Shown: positions 33,620 to 45,100 of the stretch, in pieces | Layout of the letters: each line of letters opens with the position of its first letter | Numbering within the stretch: the first letter of the stretch is position 1 | Assembly (NCBI GenBank): GCA_038049695.1 | Contig: CP142451.1 | Coordinates: 34,642,001-34,706,000 of the forward strand | Origin: Cinnamomum chago | Lineage: Eukaryota; Streptophyta; Magnoliopsida; Laurales; Lauraceae | DNA: 64,000 nucleotides | Reading direction: 5' to 3' | Translations under genes and position numbers: made by a program | The notes under the pieces: model-generated | The model's database searches: none | What the model was told of the DNA's origin: nothing | The model's input: the letters and a program-made list of their open reading frames with translations, nothing else

Positions 33620-34520
33620 GCAGAGAGGAAAATCAAGCCATCAGATGCAAGCGGTTCTACGATGAAGTTGAAGGAGCTTCCAGTGCAGGTAGAGTGCAGT
33701 TTAAGGTTCCTGGTCATGTATGCAGTTTGAAGAAATCATTGTACGGGTCGAAACAAGCTTCTGGACAATGGTACAAGCAATTTTGGTGCATTCATGATGG
33801 AATGAGTTAAATTCAAGTCCAAGCATTTCAGATCCGTTTCTTCCAGTGTGTTCGTGGTGACCAGATCTACACAAGTACTATGAACGATTCGCGGAATGGC
33901 TACGAAGTTTGAAATTGAGAAATTCAATGGAAACAACGATTTCAATCTGTGGCGTTTGAAGATGCACGCTTTGCTGGTTCAAAATGGGTTGCATAAGGCT
34001 TTGAAAGGAAAGAATGCTTTGCCTAAAAAAGTGTCAGATGATGAGAATGATGAGTTGCTGGAAAAGACGTATGGTCAGATTCTGCTGTTTCTAAGCAATG
34101 GTGTACTGCAAAAGGTTTCTCAAGGGAAAACTGCCGCTGGCATATGACAGAAGTTGGAGAACTTGCTCATCACGAAGTCTCTCACGAATCGCTTGTATAT
34201 GAAGAAAGCGGTTGTTCACGTTACAAATGTAAGAAGGTACGTCTGTTTCAGCTCACCTTGATTATTTCACAAAAGCTATCATGGATATGGAAAATATCAA
34301 TATTGAAATTGATGATGAGGACCAAGCTATCATGTTGTTGTACTCGTTACCACCATCATATGAGCATTTTGTTGATACCATGATGTATGGTAGAGATACT
34401 CTGTCCAAAGAGGATGTAAAGGCAGCCTTGAACTCCAAGAAGTTAAAGAAAAATATTGTGGCTGACAATGATGGTTCGGGTGGGGGTTTGGTAGTACGAG
34501 AAAAAAGAAAAGACTCTGGA
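33620..34520 (+). pseudogene. Inverted block of the copia element: RT fragment, leader, gag N-terminus
   Basis: Opposite in strand to the rest of the element. NQAIRCKRFYDEVEGASSAG and SLYGSKQASGQWYKQF (to about 33790) repeat the deleted RT seen at 31430-31530. About 85 bp later comes gag ATG 33896: MATKFEIEKFNGNNDFNLWR (retrotransposon gag start). After a frame change follows SLPPSYEHFVDTMMYGRDTL to about 34518. The last part duplicates, in reverse, the gag segment at 33380-33600. It is the only gag N-terminus in the element. Confidence 0.8.
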
Positions 34521-35561
34521 TGACTAAGATATCGCACAAACAAGTTTCTGCACTCAAATCAGCCAATCTCCTTCGTTGACCGTTGAACAACCAATCTTCT
34601 TCCACAACCGCGTAGATCTACTCGCAACGAGTCTGTAGGTTCAAACGGATCTCCGATCAGACTCTGGATCTCCAAGATCTGGTCAAACCTGTCTTTGACC
34701 GTACGGATCTGCTGACATGTCGCTGAAGTCAACGAATTTCTCTGCGGGCTTTGCTACTGGGCTTTCGCTTCACAGGTCAGGTCAACTTGGACTAGATCCA
34801 ATCTGGACTGGTGGATGGGCTTTTTAAACGGGTCAGGCTTGACTTGACCTGAACTCAACCCAGAACCACTGCAGGCCCAGGCCCACCTCTTCTTCTTCTT
34901 CTTCGTTTTGTTTTAGAATCAGAACTAGAGACAGACTTCTCCCTTTTCTTCTTCCACGGCAATGGTGCAGGCAGCACGAGTGGGGAACCTCTTTCTCCGG
35001 CGACGCAAAGCGGTAACTCCGGCGAAGATTGCAGCTCGTGCTTTCCTCGGCGATGTGGGGCCCAGTGAAAACCAAACCCAATCCAAATCGCCGTCTTCTT
35101 CTTCTCTGCTTTAGGCACAGGCGCTTCTTCTTCTTCCGGCGATCTTCTTCTCTGGCACAGCAGCAGCGGCCAAACACAAAGCAATCAATCTAACCAGACA
35201 ACGCCCAGACCACCAACAAGACCTTTTTTCTTCCACGCTCTGTTTCACAAACCAGAACCCAGAACTCCCTTTCTTCTTTCTGTTTTTGCTTCCCCTCTCT
35301 GTTTTCCTTCTCCTGCCACAATCTTCTTCTCTGGTTGATCAACTTCTCCGATCGCTGCTTTGTCACCAGTTTTCCACGTCGATCTAGAACCAGAGAATCG
35401 GTCTTTGCAATTTGTGTGGCCCACCGAGATCATAACGATCTCCCTCTTTGCACAATCCAGAAAATGCTATCTCAATCTTGAGATCTAATCTGTCGATCAC
35501 GCAGCCACAACTCCAGCCCTCTGAGATCTGATCCATCGAATCTCCTCCGATCATGCGCAAT
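34521..35561 (-). other. Copia 5' leader
   Basis: About 1 kb of untranslated leader between the PBS and the inverted block, rich in CTTCTT tracts on +. Open frames here are shadows of the purine/pyrimidine bias. Confidence 0.6.
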
Positions 35562-35573
35562 GCTCTGATACCA
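35562..35573 (-). other. Copia primer-binding site (tRNA-Met type)
   Basis: The minus strand reads TGGTATCAGAGC three bases inside the right LTR: the classic initiator-methionine tRNA PBS of plant copia elements. Confidence 0.9.
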
Positions 35574-35576
35574 GTT

Positions 35577-35888
35577 TGTTATGATTTAAGGCCTACGAGA
35601 AGGGATCAAGTACACCGAAGACAACACAAAGATTTACGTGGTTCGGCTTTTGGCGTACGTCCATGGGAAGATGGGAGAATTCATATGCAATCAGAAGAGG
35701 TTGTACATCTTAGAGACTCTTAGTCTCTATTTATAATATCAGTACCAAAACCTTATTACACCCAAACACTACTTCTTAATCACAGTAGACATATAATAAG
35801 CCTACTTCTAATCACAGTACAAGTTGGGCAATCCAGAGGCCCGGTTAACCAAGATTAATTAACTTCTATTGAGCCATACGAATTAACA
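35577..35888 (-). repeat. 5' LTR of the copia element
   Basis: Minus strand TGTTAATTCG ... CATAACA, followed by the PBS. Partner of 30917-31229. Confidence 0.85.
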
Positions 35889-35958
35889 AGCTCCTAAAGG
35901 TCTCTTTTATCCTTGGATATTCGAGGTCGGGTTGAAATGGAAAGTAGAAGCGAGAAAG

Positions 35959-35988
35959 CACTACTAGAAAAAAGGGTTTTTATATCGG
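35959..35988 (+). repeat. CACTA left terminal inverted repeat
   Basis: 30 bp, CACTACTAGAAAAAAGGG then TTTTTATATCGG, perfect match to the right end. Confidence 0.95.
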
Positions 35989-36490
35989 CTAAAAACCGAT
36001 ATAAAAAACCTATTATATCGGTTTTTCAGTAAACTTCAAACCGATATAAGTACCCCTGATATAATAAACAATTATAACCGATATAATATGTGTAATATTT
36101 CATATCGGTTTTTGGACAACTGATGTCTTTTGAACTTGAAATTATAACACATGTTATTGTAAAACCGATATAAAAAAAAAGTAAAACCGATATAAAAAGT
36201 ATTTATCATATCGATTTTCGATAAACTGATGTGTTTTGAAACTGAAATTATAGCATACATTACTGTAAAACCGATATAAAAAATAATGAAACCGATATAA
36301 AAATTATTTATAATATCGGTTTTCGGAGAACTGATGTGTTTTGAGACTGAAATTATAGCATACATTACTGTAAAACCGATATAAAAAAGAGTGAAACCGA
36401 TATAAAAATAATTTCTAATATCGGTTATAAAGGGCTTTGTTATATCGGTTTTCTTGGATTGTATTATATCGTTTGTTCTGTAACCGATTT
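35985..36490. repeat. CACTA left subterminal array (ACCGATAT motifs, 106-bp tandem repeats)
   Basis: More than a dozen ACCGATATAA / TTATATCGGT motifs in both orientations. Three tandem units of about 106 bp start at 36119, 36225 and 36330. In En/Spm such subterminal motifs bind the TNPA protein and are needed for excision; the same role is inferred here. Confidence 0.85.
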
Positions 36491-36960
36491 AATATTATAT
36501 ATGCATTTTTTTTATCAAAAGAATTTGCATTGATGTAGTACCATTGCAGTACACTGTACACCAATAAAACTTTGCACTATATATACAAATTAATAAAGTG
36601 ATCATATATATATAACTAATTAATAATTAACATAAAGCTTGACTAGACAAATCTCTATGGAAATATTGTGTGTGTATATATATATATATATAGTATCTAC
36701 ATCATCTTCCATGGGATGTACAAAAAGTTGGAACTATATATAAACAAAAAAACCAAAAGATAAATAATCATAATTTCCCTCCAGAGCTTCAACAACCATC
36801 TTTTGGCTTCCCTTGAAGGCAAGACCCAACTCCTTTTTTACTGGCGCTATGATCAGTTTCTGAAAAAAATTTACACTACATGAATTATCTGTGAAATTGC
36901 ACTCAATGGAACAAATGACTCAACCTGTGTAGGGTTTGAAGGTCCTACCTCTAATGTAGG
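36491..36960. other. CACTA internal non-coding DNA
   Basis: AT-rich with a (TG/TA)n microsatellite near 36670. No gene seen. Confidence 0.5.
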
Positions 36961-38654
36961 TTGTCCTTGATAGTGCAGGCTAGGGCCAATGACTAAGTCC
37001 TAGAGGGGGGGGGGGGGGTGAATATGACTAAGGGAATCAATTACCAATTTTAAACTTTTTAGGGCACTTTTAATAAAACCAGAACAAATAACAGAACAAA
37101 CATAAGAAGAGAAAGACTTAAGTAGCATATGTGTTCAACAAGACAGCTTAAACAATACCAAAGAGATACAATTAGATGAGAGTAGATAAGCTCAAGTGTG
37201 TGTGTCTATTGAATCTTAGTGATGACCTATCCTACATAACAAATCCCACAATATAGATATAGAAATGAAAATCATGCCACAAAGAATAGACACAGGCAAC
37301 TTCTCACACAACACACTCATCTTGGAGCTAATGGAGCTCTAGGATTTTCCTAAATGTACTACATGAGTGTTTGGAAGAAGATTTGAGAGCTAAGATATGT
37401 TGGGAACAAAATAGCCTGCAAAAGCTCTCTCAAAAGAGTCACTGTGAAAGGAGAAAGAAGCTCCAGATTTATAGAAAAGATCCAACGGCTATATTGGCGG
37501 CTAGCCCCTTTAGACCAGCGGCTAGCCGATTTCAAATAACGGTCTAAAATTTCAAATCAGGTTAGCTTACGGCTAGCTGCAGGAACAGTTGGAGGCTAGC
37601 TGTGAGGTAGCCGCAAGGGTAGCCGCAAGATGATCTGACAAAAACACAGCCTCTGGAAAGCAAAACGAAATCCCACGGTTAGCTCTGCGGCTAGCCGTGG
37701 GTGCACTGGCGGTTAGCCGTAGGAAGCACAGAGAAAAAAAATCTGAGAAACAACTTACTGGAAAGCTAGCCGCAGGTCTGGCGGCTAGCCCCTTTGCAAG
37801 GGGCGGCTAGCCGCAGGTGACCGTAGGGTCACCTGACCCTTTCCACTGGGACTAATTATCAAGGATAAAAAACATGAGTTTAAAACACAACTTTTCCCAG
37901 GGATCTAAGGGTTTGGTCTGGGTATGAATTACCTGAAAAGGTTGTCAAACACAAATGGAGACCTTCTTTGATTAATCCGGACTTTACCACAAGCTTGATA
38001 ATCTTTCTGAATGTGATCTTCCTTGAGTCAATTTGAGAGGCAAGAACTTTGGACCTCATTGGCGCGGAATTGACAAACAAAACTCAGTGCACACAGACAT
38101 GTGACACTTACAATCTCCCCCTTTGTCAATTTCGTGACAAAATCATTTAGCTAATACAAGATTACAGAAGATATCCAAAACAACTCAAAGAACAACCATA
38201 TACTAAGTACAAGACCTTTTACAACTGAAAAACGATACAAGAATAAAAAGGCATCAAGACTAGTATGCATAGCTCTTCATATGAGATTGAGAAGATGAAC
38301 CTGTAGAAGCACAACACTAACAAACAGAGATTAAAAGCATGAGAAATGGAGATGAATTCTCCCCCCGCAAACTTAAACCATACTCCCCCTTTTTGTCACA
38401 AATTGAACAAGATAAAATAACCATGGATGTAGAGAAGACAGACAATAAATGCAAGAAGATAATAGACAATTAAAGCATCAAAGCAGTTAATCACTAAGAC
38501 CATAAAAACATCCATATCCAGTGAACATCCATAGAGAGTAACCAACATAAGTTTAAACAAAAGAACCATAGGAGGGGCAGCCACAAGCCAAAAGAACACC
38601 ACCAAAAAGAGTACAACCAATAAAAACACAAGTGGCTATGAATCTCCAAAAGAA
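36961..38654. mobile_element. Retroelement-like non-coding block inside the CACTA element
   Basis: GTCCTAGAGGGGG with a 14-G run (37005-37018) followed by TGAATATGAC, and CTCCCCCTTTGTCAATTTCG (38115) and CTCCCCCTTTTTGTCAC (38382), are sequences I associate with LTR/leader and 3' regions of plant copia elements. 37490-37860 is dense in GGCTAGCC and GCGGCTAGCC palindromes. No LTR pair could be delimited. Confidence 0.4.
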
Positions 38655-39839
38655 CTAATCCGACGGAGGTGAAGGAGACGGAGGCATGATAGTAGCATCT
38701 TGAGTTCTGCACGCCTTTGACAGTCCACTGAGATATTTGAGAGTCTTCTTTAGAAGCTTTTCGGTTTTGGACTGATTGCGTTCGAAAGCATCCATCCATT
38801 CTTCAATACTCCGGGGAACAGATGAAGAGGAAGCCTGTCGATGTGAAGAGGAAGGAGCGAGCCCTGAAGGTGCCTGATGTTGAGGAGCTAAAGGGGCTTG
38901 GGGTTGAGGATGAGGGGGTACATCCCCTGCTTCTTCATTTGGAAAGAGATTCATCTGAATTAGATTAGCAAGGCCAAAAGGTGTATGGGAAATATAAGGC
39001 TCATTTGGGCGGAGAACACCAAGAGACCGAGCTATTTGAGAGATGAGGAAGCCAAAAGGGATTGCTGGCTTAGAGGCAGTGGAGAGGTGAAAGCGAACAA
39101 TGGTTCTACAGATAAGAGAGGGAAGACACATTTAAACACTTGACACCACTTTGGAAAGAACATTTACCATATACGTAGTTAATTCAGTCCGATTTCCTTT
39201 ACGAGGATAGACATTGAAGGTGAATAGGTGGTGCAACAGCCTGTATTTTGGAATCAGCAACCCCAATGGAAGGAAGTTCTTACGATCCCATTTAACAGAA
39301 CGACCACAGAGAACAATAGTAGCTTGGGCCTTTTCAGCTTCAGTGAGGGTGTCAGACACCATGGAAAGACCATCAGGGTTCACTGGAATATTCATGATTG
39401 AAGAGATAAGATCGGGATCAACCGTAACTTCTTTGTTTCGAAAGGCAATTGTGAAGGAACATGAGTCAACGGAAGATACTGCACCAGTGATTGAAGCAAA
39501 CATGCCAAAAACAAGAGACGGATATGCTTTGTCCCCCCAGTCTAAGATGTTTTCCCATCTGACCTGAGCAAGAATGGCTGCTGACTCATGGTGATTTACA
39601 ACATTACGCAAAGTGCGTCTTTCAACCATGATTGATCTAGTTTTCAAAGCAGCCAGCATTTGGGCATCGGGTTTGAGAACAGCAGAGCCCGGCTGTGGAG
39701 GAGGAGAAGAAGGAGGGGTAAGAGAAGGAGAGGTGGACTGAGAGGGTGAGGGAGATCTAGTTCTACGAGAAGAGGAGGCAGTAGGGGATCGTCCTCATTT
39801 AGCAGGGCGGTTCACAGCTGTTTTCATTCGTAGAGGCAT
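38655..39839 (-). pseudogene. Retrotransposon-associated 'putative plant transposon protein' ORF inside the CACTA element
   Basis: ATG 39839, one frame to TGA at 38655, about 395 codons, broken by TGA 39795-39797 and TAA 39132-39134. Ser/Pro-rich N-terminus, then AQVRWENILDWGDKAYPSLV and SFTIAFRNKEVTVDPDLISS. This is the pattern of a domain widespread in accessory ORFs of plant LTR retrotransposons and annotated only as plant transposon protein. The C-terminus is Gln/Pro/Ser-rich with a predicted helix. Function unknown. Its presence in a DNA transposon implies capture of, or insertion by, a retroelement. Confidence 0.55.
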
Positions 39840-40239
39840 TTTTACAAACACTTGGAGTGCACAAGAAAACACTAGGAGGAAGAAAGCACAACAAAAAGCA
39901 AAAAGGCAGGATTTAGAAGAAACAAGGAAGAGAAAATGACACGACAATAAGTAATATGAAGAAAGAAACCAATGGAAGAGAGAAATGGAGGAAGTTGGAA
40001 AGAGAGAAAGAAAAGAGAAACACCAAAACGAAATAGATACTGTTAACAAAATGGAAAAGAAAATAATTCTACAGAACTGAAATTTAAGAGAAAAAAGAAG
40101 GGAAGCTACCTTGGAGGAAGAAGGGAGAAGAGGATCAGATACGTAGCAACGAAGAAGACCAAAGAAGGAAGAGAACAGCAGCTAACCGAAAGAAAAAGAG
40201 GGAAACGAAAAGCAACTTAAAAGGGCGCAGGCCCAGAAT

Positions 40240-40310
40240 GCGGTTAGCTGCCTGACTTTTCAAGGCTAGCCGAAAAAGCCCCCCCCCCCCCCCCCCCCCC
40301 TTTTTTTTTT
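40240..40310. repeat. GGCTAGCC remnant with C22/T10 tract
   Basis: GCGGTTAGCTG and GGCTAGCC precede 22 C (40279-40300) and 10 T. It may mark the other border of the retroelement-like block. Confidence 0.5.
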
Positions 40311-40545
40311 AAGAGTAACTGCAGGATGAATATTGTGTAAATCAGTTAAGGATGGACCATCTGTTTGGCCATAAGAACGAGGCCATAAATGCTCCCCTAC
40401 AAAGAACATGAAGCAAATAATCATGCTAATGCTAATGCTCAATTTGAGCTCACACCCAAATTTCAAGCTCACTCACATTATCAAGCTCAAGCTTGGATCA
40501 GAAGCAATTAATCAAGCTAGAGCTGAAACTGAGCTTGGCTTGAAT

Positions 40546-43500
40546 AAAATAACACCATAGTACCCTGATTCACAGAAAACAGGATTATTATCCTTTGCAC
40601 TAGACACGTTCATCGCCGTGGCCACTAGACTTACACCACTATTCTAAGTGACATGTGAAGCATCACGATCCTTTGTGGGAAAATGAGAACCATTAATGGT
40701 ATAACTATGATATTTTATAACATGTATACGAGGACCTTGTGATACCCATCTCAGGATTTCTGAGATGTTGTTACCGGTGACACGCCGATCTTCAAAAACC
40801 TGTGTTCCTAAGAAAGTTAGTCACATTTAGTAAATAGACATAACACAAGTCTTATGGTTGACAATTGTTACCTCGTTTTTGAGCCAAGAACTAAAAGAAC
40901 AGTTATGTTCATCTTGTAACCATTTCTGAATTTTGGACTGCCGAGGAAATGTTTTCTTAAGGTGGTTCATGTGTCTCCTGCATAGTTTTCCATACGAACC
41001 GCATGTTAGCTCTAAAACTAGTGTAACGCTTTAATTTGTAAGTCAAGAAGTTAAAATACAATTACTCAATATAGGGTTGAACAACACTTGTGTTGTGCAA
41101 TACATAACAATGTGCTTGCTCCAAGGACTTAGCATCAACTTCAACAAAATCACCTCCTGGAGGTTTCTTTCTAGTCACAATTTCAGGGTAAGTTTTATCT
41201 TCAAATGGTGGAATTCCAACTGCATCCAATCCAGAGAAGTGCTCACTACAAAATTCAACCGCTTCCTCCGCAATATAACACTCTGCCATGCAACCTTCTG
41301 GACGGTAACAATTTCTTACTTGACCTTTTAAAACCGACATATACCTAAAACATAGTAAACCATTGATTACTTTAAATAATTTAAATTAGTAAATTGCACT
41401 TGAAGAATATTTAAAGTTATTCATACCTCTCAAATCCATACATCCATCGCAAACAAACAGGGCCCCCAATCTTGACTTCTCGAACGAGATGGACGGTTAA
41501 ATGAACCATAATATCAAAGAATGATGGTAGGAAATATTTTTCTAGCAAACACAAGGTGACCACCAGATTCTTCTGAACTTCAAGCAATCGAGGTACATCT
41601 ACTACCTTCGCACATAACTCATTAAAAAATGAGCAAAATCTGATAAGTACAACTCTCACATGTTTTGGTAGCACGGATGGTATAGCAACAGGAAGTAATT
41701 GCTGCATCAACACATGGCAATCATGAGATTTCATACCCCCCAACTTTAAGTCTTGCATAGAAACCAATGCTCTGAAATTTGATGAGTATCCATCTGGAAC
41801 TTTTAACTTATGCAATGTTTCACACACACTGAATTTCTCTTCTTTGGATAATGAGAAACAAGCTGGTGGTAAGTACGCTCTATTCCGACTTACATCAGGT
41901 GTCAGTTCATCCCTTAAACCCATATCCTGCAAATCAAGGCGACTATTCAGTCCATCCTTTATTTTACCTGGAATATTTAGCAAGGTTCCAATAAGACTCT
42001 CACAAACATTTTTCTCTATGTGCATCACATCCAAGTTGTGTCGAAGAAGCAAGTATTTCCAGTAGTCGAGGTTAAAGAAAATTGACTTCTTCTTCCAACA
42101 AATCCTAGCACCATCATCACTACCATCTTCCACTCGCTTCCTCTTCAATGAAGTCGATCTTTTTTTCTTTTTCTTGGGCTTCTCTTTTGGTACTGGTTTC
42201 CCCCACAAGGTTTTGATTCCATTAACCTTTTCTGCCACTTCTTCACTAGTCAAAATCATTGGTGCTTTTCGAAACTCTTGCTCACCATTAAAATGATTTT
42301 TTCTGTTTCCGAAAGGGATGATCTTCTGGAAGGAACATTCGATGGGCCATGTATACATTCTTCCTCGAATGTTTTAATCTGCATGATTGTGTCTCTTCGC
42401 CACATATGGGGCAACCATGATAGCCTTTTACAACACAACCAGACAAATTACCATATGCAGGAAAATCATTAATGGTCCACAACAACATTGCTTTCAACGT
42501 AAAAGCCTCTTGTCGGTAAGCATCATGAGCTTTAACCCCTGTATCCCATAGTGTTTTCAAGTCATCGATTAATGGTTCTAGGCAAACATCGACGTCGTTT
42601 CCAGGTTGTCGTGGACCCGATATCAACATCGTTAAAATCACAAACCTTCTTTTCATGTACAACCAAGGCGGGAGATTGTAAGTGACTAACATTACTGGCC
42701 AACAACTATACTTGCTGCTCATCGAACCATGCGGATTGACCCCATCCGCTGAAAGTGCTAAGCGCAAATTTCTTGGCTCTTGTGCAAACTCCGGCCATTT
42801 ATCATCTACCAACTTCCATGCGGGGGAGTCAGCTGGGTGGCGTAACTTATCGTCAACCAATCTCTCATCAGCGTGCCAAGTCATCTGTTTCGATGTCTGT
42901 ACCAACTGAAATAATTTCTTAAACCTAGGGATAGGTGGAAAATACCATAGAACTTTTGCCGGCACCCCCTTACGTTGCTCAGTCAGGTTCTTATTCACTT
43001 TGTATCTTGACTCACCACAAGTAGGGCAACTAGTTTTATTCTCATTATCAGATCCCTTTCTATAAAGCACGCAATCATTCGGACATGTGTCTGTCTATCT
43101 TCTCATAGCTCATCCCATACACAGACAATGTCTTTTTAACCTCTTTCATACTTCGGGGCAGTAAATTATTATCGTCGGGTAGCATGTCTCCAATGATTTT
43201 CAACAACTGTGAAAAGCTTATGTCAGATAATTTCTTATTAAACAATGTAACTACTGCAGATAATTTGGTAAACTTTAGATAACCTTTGTATAAAGGTTCC
43301 TCAGCCTCTGCAAGAATTCTTTGAAACTTTTCAGGATTTGATGAATACTGGTCACAAGCGGTCTGAGCCAATTTTAATGAGCTTGTAGCATCATCTGGGG
43401 GTGTAGTATCATTTGGGACATCACTCCCAAAATGGTGTTGGGTGGACCTATTTAAAGGCATACTTGAGGGAGCTTCACCAGGAGATGCTTCTCCATGCCA

Positions 43501-43713
43501 TATCCACCTAGTATAACTTCGATCGATACCATGGAAAAACAGATGGTACTCAACATCCTTAACTACAAATTTATTGAGATTCCCACATGTTTTGCATGGA
43601 CATGGCATGGGATTCCCATCACTAAACTTCTTTTTGGCAAACATCAAAAAACTTTCAACCCCTTCCCCGTATGCAATAGAAAACCGATTCAATGACATCC
43701 AAGACTTGTCCAT
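40546..43713 (-). pseudogene. CACTA transposase (TNPD/Tnp2 type), lightly damaged
   Basis: ATG 43713: MDKSWM..RFSIAYGEGVESF (Transpos_assoc domain) with a CPCKTCGN zinc motif and HLFFHGID. Then CPNDCVLYRK..CPTCGESRY (Transposase_21 start), LALSADGVNPHG, GCPICGEET, NLDVMHIEKNVCESL, DUF4218 (GGMKSHDCHVLMQQLLPVAI) and DUF4216 (INGSHFPTKDRDA) at the end. Introns: 41426-41345 (GTATGA...TTTTAG) plus two more inferred between 41062 and 40800. Lesions: a frameshift near 43085-43096, one extra base in a short A/T run near 42290, TAG at 40644 where Gln is expected, and loss of homology after about 40546. TNPD supplies the catalytic transposase in En/Spm. A TNPA partner was not recognised. Confidence 0.85.
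41345..41426 (-). other. Intron of the CACTA transposase
   Basis: 82 bp, GTATGA...TTTTAG, joins GFER to YMSVLKGQ in phase and restores the DUF4218 domain. Confidence 0.7.
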
Positions 43714-43749
43714 TTCTGAATAGCCCAATAAAATGCTACAGACAAGCAA

Positions 43750-45100
43750 TAATCAGAAAGTCATTGCCATATAATGCTAATATTACAACCAATTAATGTA
43801 CAACCAATTAATGTGAGAGAGACCTGGGTTGGTGTGCACCAAACGAACTGAATATCCTTGTTTCCAACCTTGGTTATTCTCGTTCGGGCAAAGCTTTTAG
43901 ATTGGCTGAAGATTTGTAGAAATAAATCCATGGACAGAGATTCACCAAACAACAATACAAAAGCAACCAAGCTCAAAAATTCACAATTAAACCAGATACA
44001 AATATTTAAAAAAATTAACCCACAGAGAAGAGTAATGTAGATAATCCACAGAAAAAAAAATGACTGACATTAATAAGATGAAATAAAAAGATCTAATGAC
44101 AAACAAATGCCTGAGAAGAGTAATGCAGCTGCACACAAAATTTGATGACAACTGCACGACCCCAATGAACTATTCAATAAGTTGGGTTTGTCACGATTCT
44201 ATTTCAATCCAAACACTCCAAACAATGCAACCAGCCAATAGAAATCCCATACAATGATTTTGTTCATAAAATGGGTTTGACTATTTATTTTTTCAGAAAA
44301 CACAGGTCTATTCATATATGTAAATTGACTTAGAAAATGCAGAGATATAATTGTGCGTTGAAGTGACTATTCATGTCCCACTTACTGTAAATTGTGCATT
44401 TAAGGATAACAACTAGCTCAATTGCTCCCCTGTGACCAAGAAAAAAAAAACCATCTTCCAAAACCCAAATAGACAAGCACCTACAGTACCAACCAAAATC
44501 CCATACCATAAAACCCAAATAACCGAACGCCCAAATGAAACCCGTCTTCCCAAACCAAAACAAACAAAAACCAACAAAACAAACACCAGCACCAACCAAA
44601 AAGTGAAAACCGAAACAAACAAAACACCAACACACCCCATCCACGACGTCTACCTCTCAGAAAATTGAATCAGGTTGGCTCACGGCTAGCCGCAGGAATT
44701 GTTTGGGGCTAGCCGTGAGGCAACCGCAGGGGTCATCGCAAGAGGGTGTTCTAAAAAACTTGTCTCTGGAAATCAAACCGTACTCCAATGGTTAGCACTG
44801 CGGCTAGCCGTATGTGGACTGGCGGTTAGCCGCAGGTGCACTGGCGGTTAGCCGCAGGACGTGCTGAAAATCATCCTGAGAAAATAGCCTTCCTGGAAAG
44901 CTGACCGTGGGTCTGGCGGCTAGCCCCCTTACAAAACACCTACAGTGCCAACCAAAATCCCATACCATAAAACCCAAATAACCAAACGCCCAAACGAAAC
45001 CCATCTTCCCAAACCAAAACAAACAAAAACCAACAAAACAAACACCAGCACCAACCAAAACTAGAAAACCGAAATAAACAAAACACCAACACACCCCTAG
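43750..45100. repeat. CACTA 5' region with a 165-bp direct duplication around a GGCTAGCC block
   Basis: About 44463-44640 and 44936-45098 are direct copies (CCAACCAAAATCCCATACCA ... ACACCAACACACCCC), C/A-rich and about 95% alike. Between them 44676-44932 repeats, in the same orientation, the GGCTAGCCGC-rich sequence of 37550-37800. 43750-44400 has no recognised feature. Confidence 0.7.

Larger units (their letters stand above)
30917..35888 (-). mobile_element. Decayed, rearranged Ty1/copia retrotransposon
   Basis: Two LTRs of about 312 bp in direct orientation (30917-31229, 35577-35888), roughly 90% alike, flank 4.3 kb. A PBS at 35562-35573 and a purine tract beside the left LTR set the orientation as minus. 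AAGCT occurs at both outer borders (30911-30915; 35888-35892), a likely 5-bp target duplication with one base ambiguous. The interior holds minus-strand gag C-terminus, protease and integrase, an RT that is mostly deleted, and an inverted block carrying the gag N-terminus. It cannot be autonomous. Confidence 0.85.

Noticed and set aside
34833..35184. Lys/Arg/Glu-rich minus ORFs
   Set aside because: Shadow of CTTCTT tracts in the copia leader; no homology.
36072..36365. Repetitive minus ORF (MYAIISVSKHIS repeats)
   Set aside because: It is the 106-bp subterminal CACTA repeat read through; not a gene.
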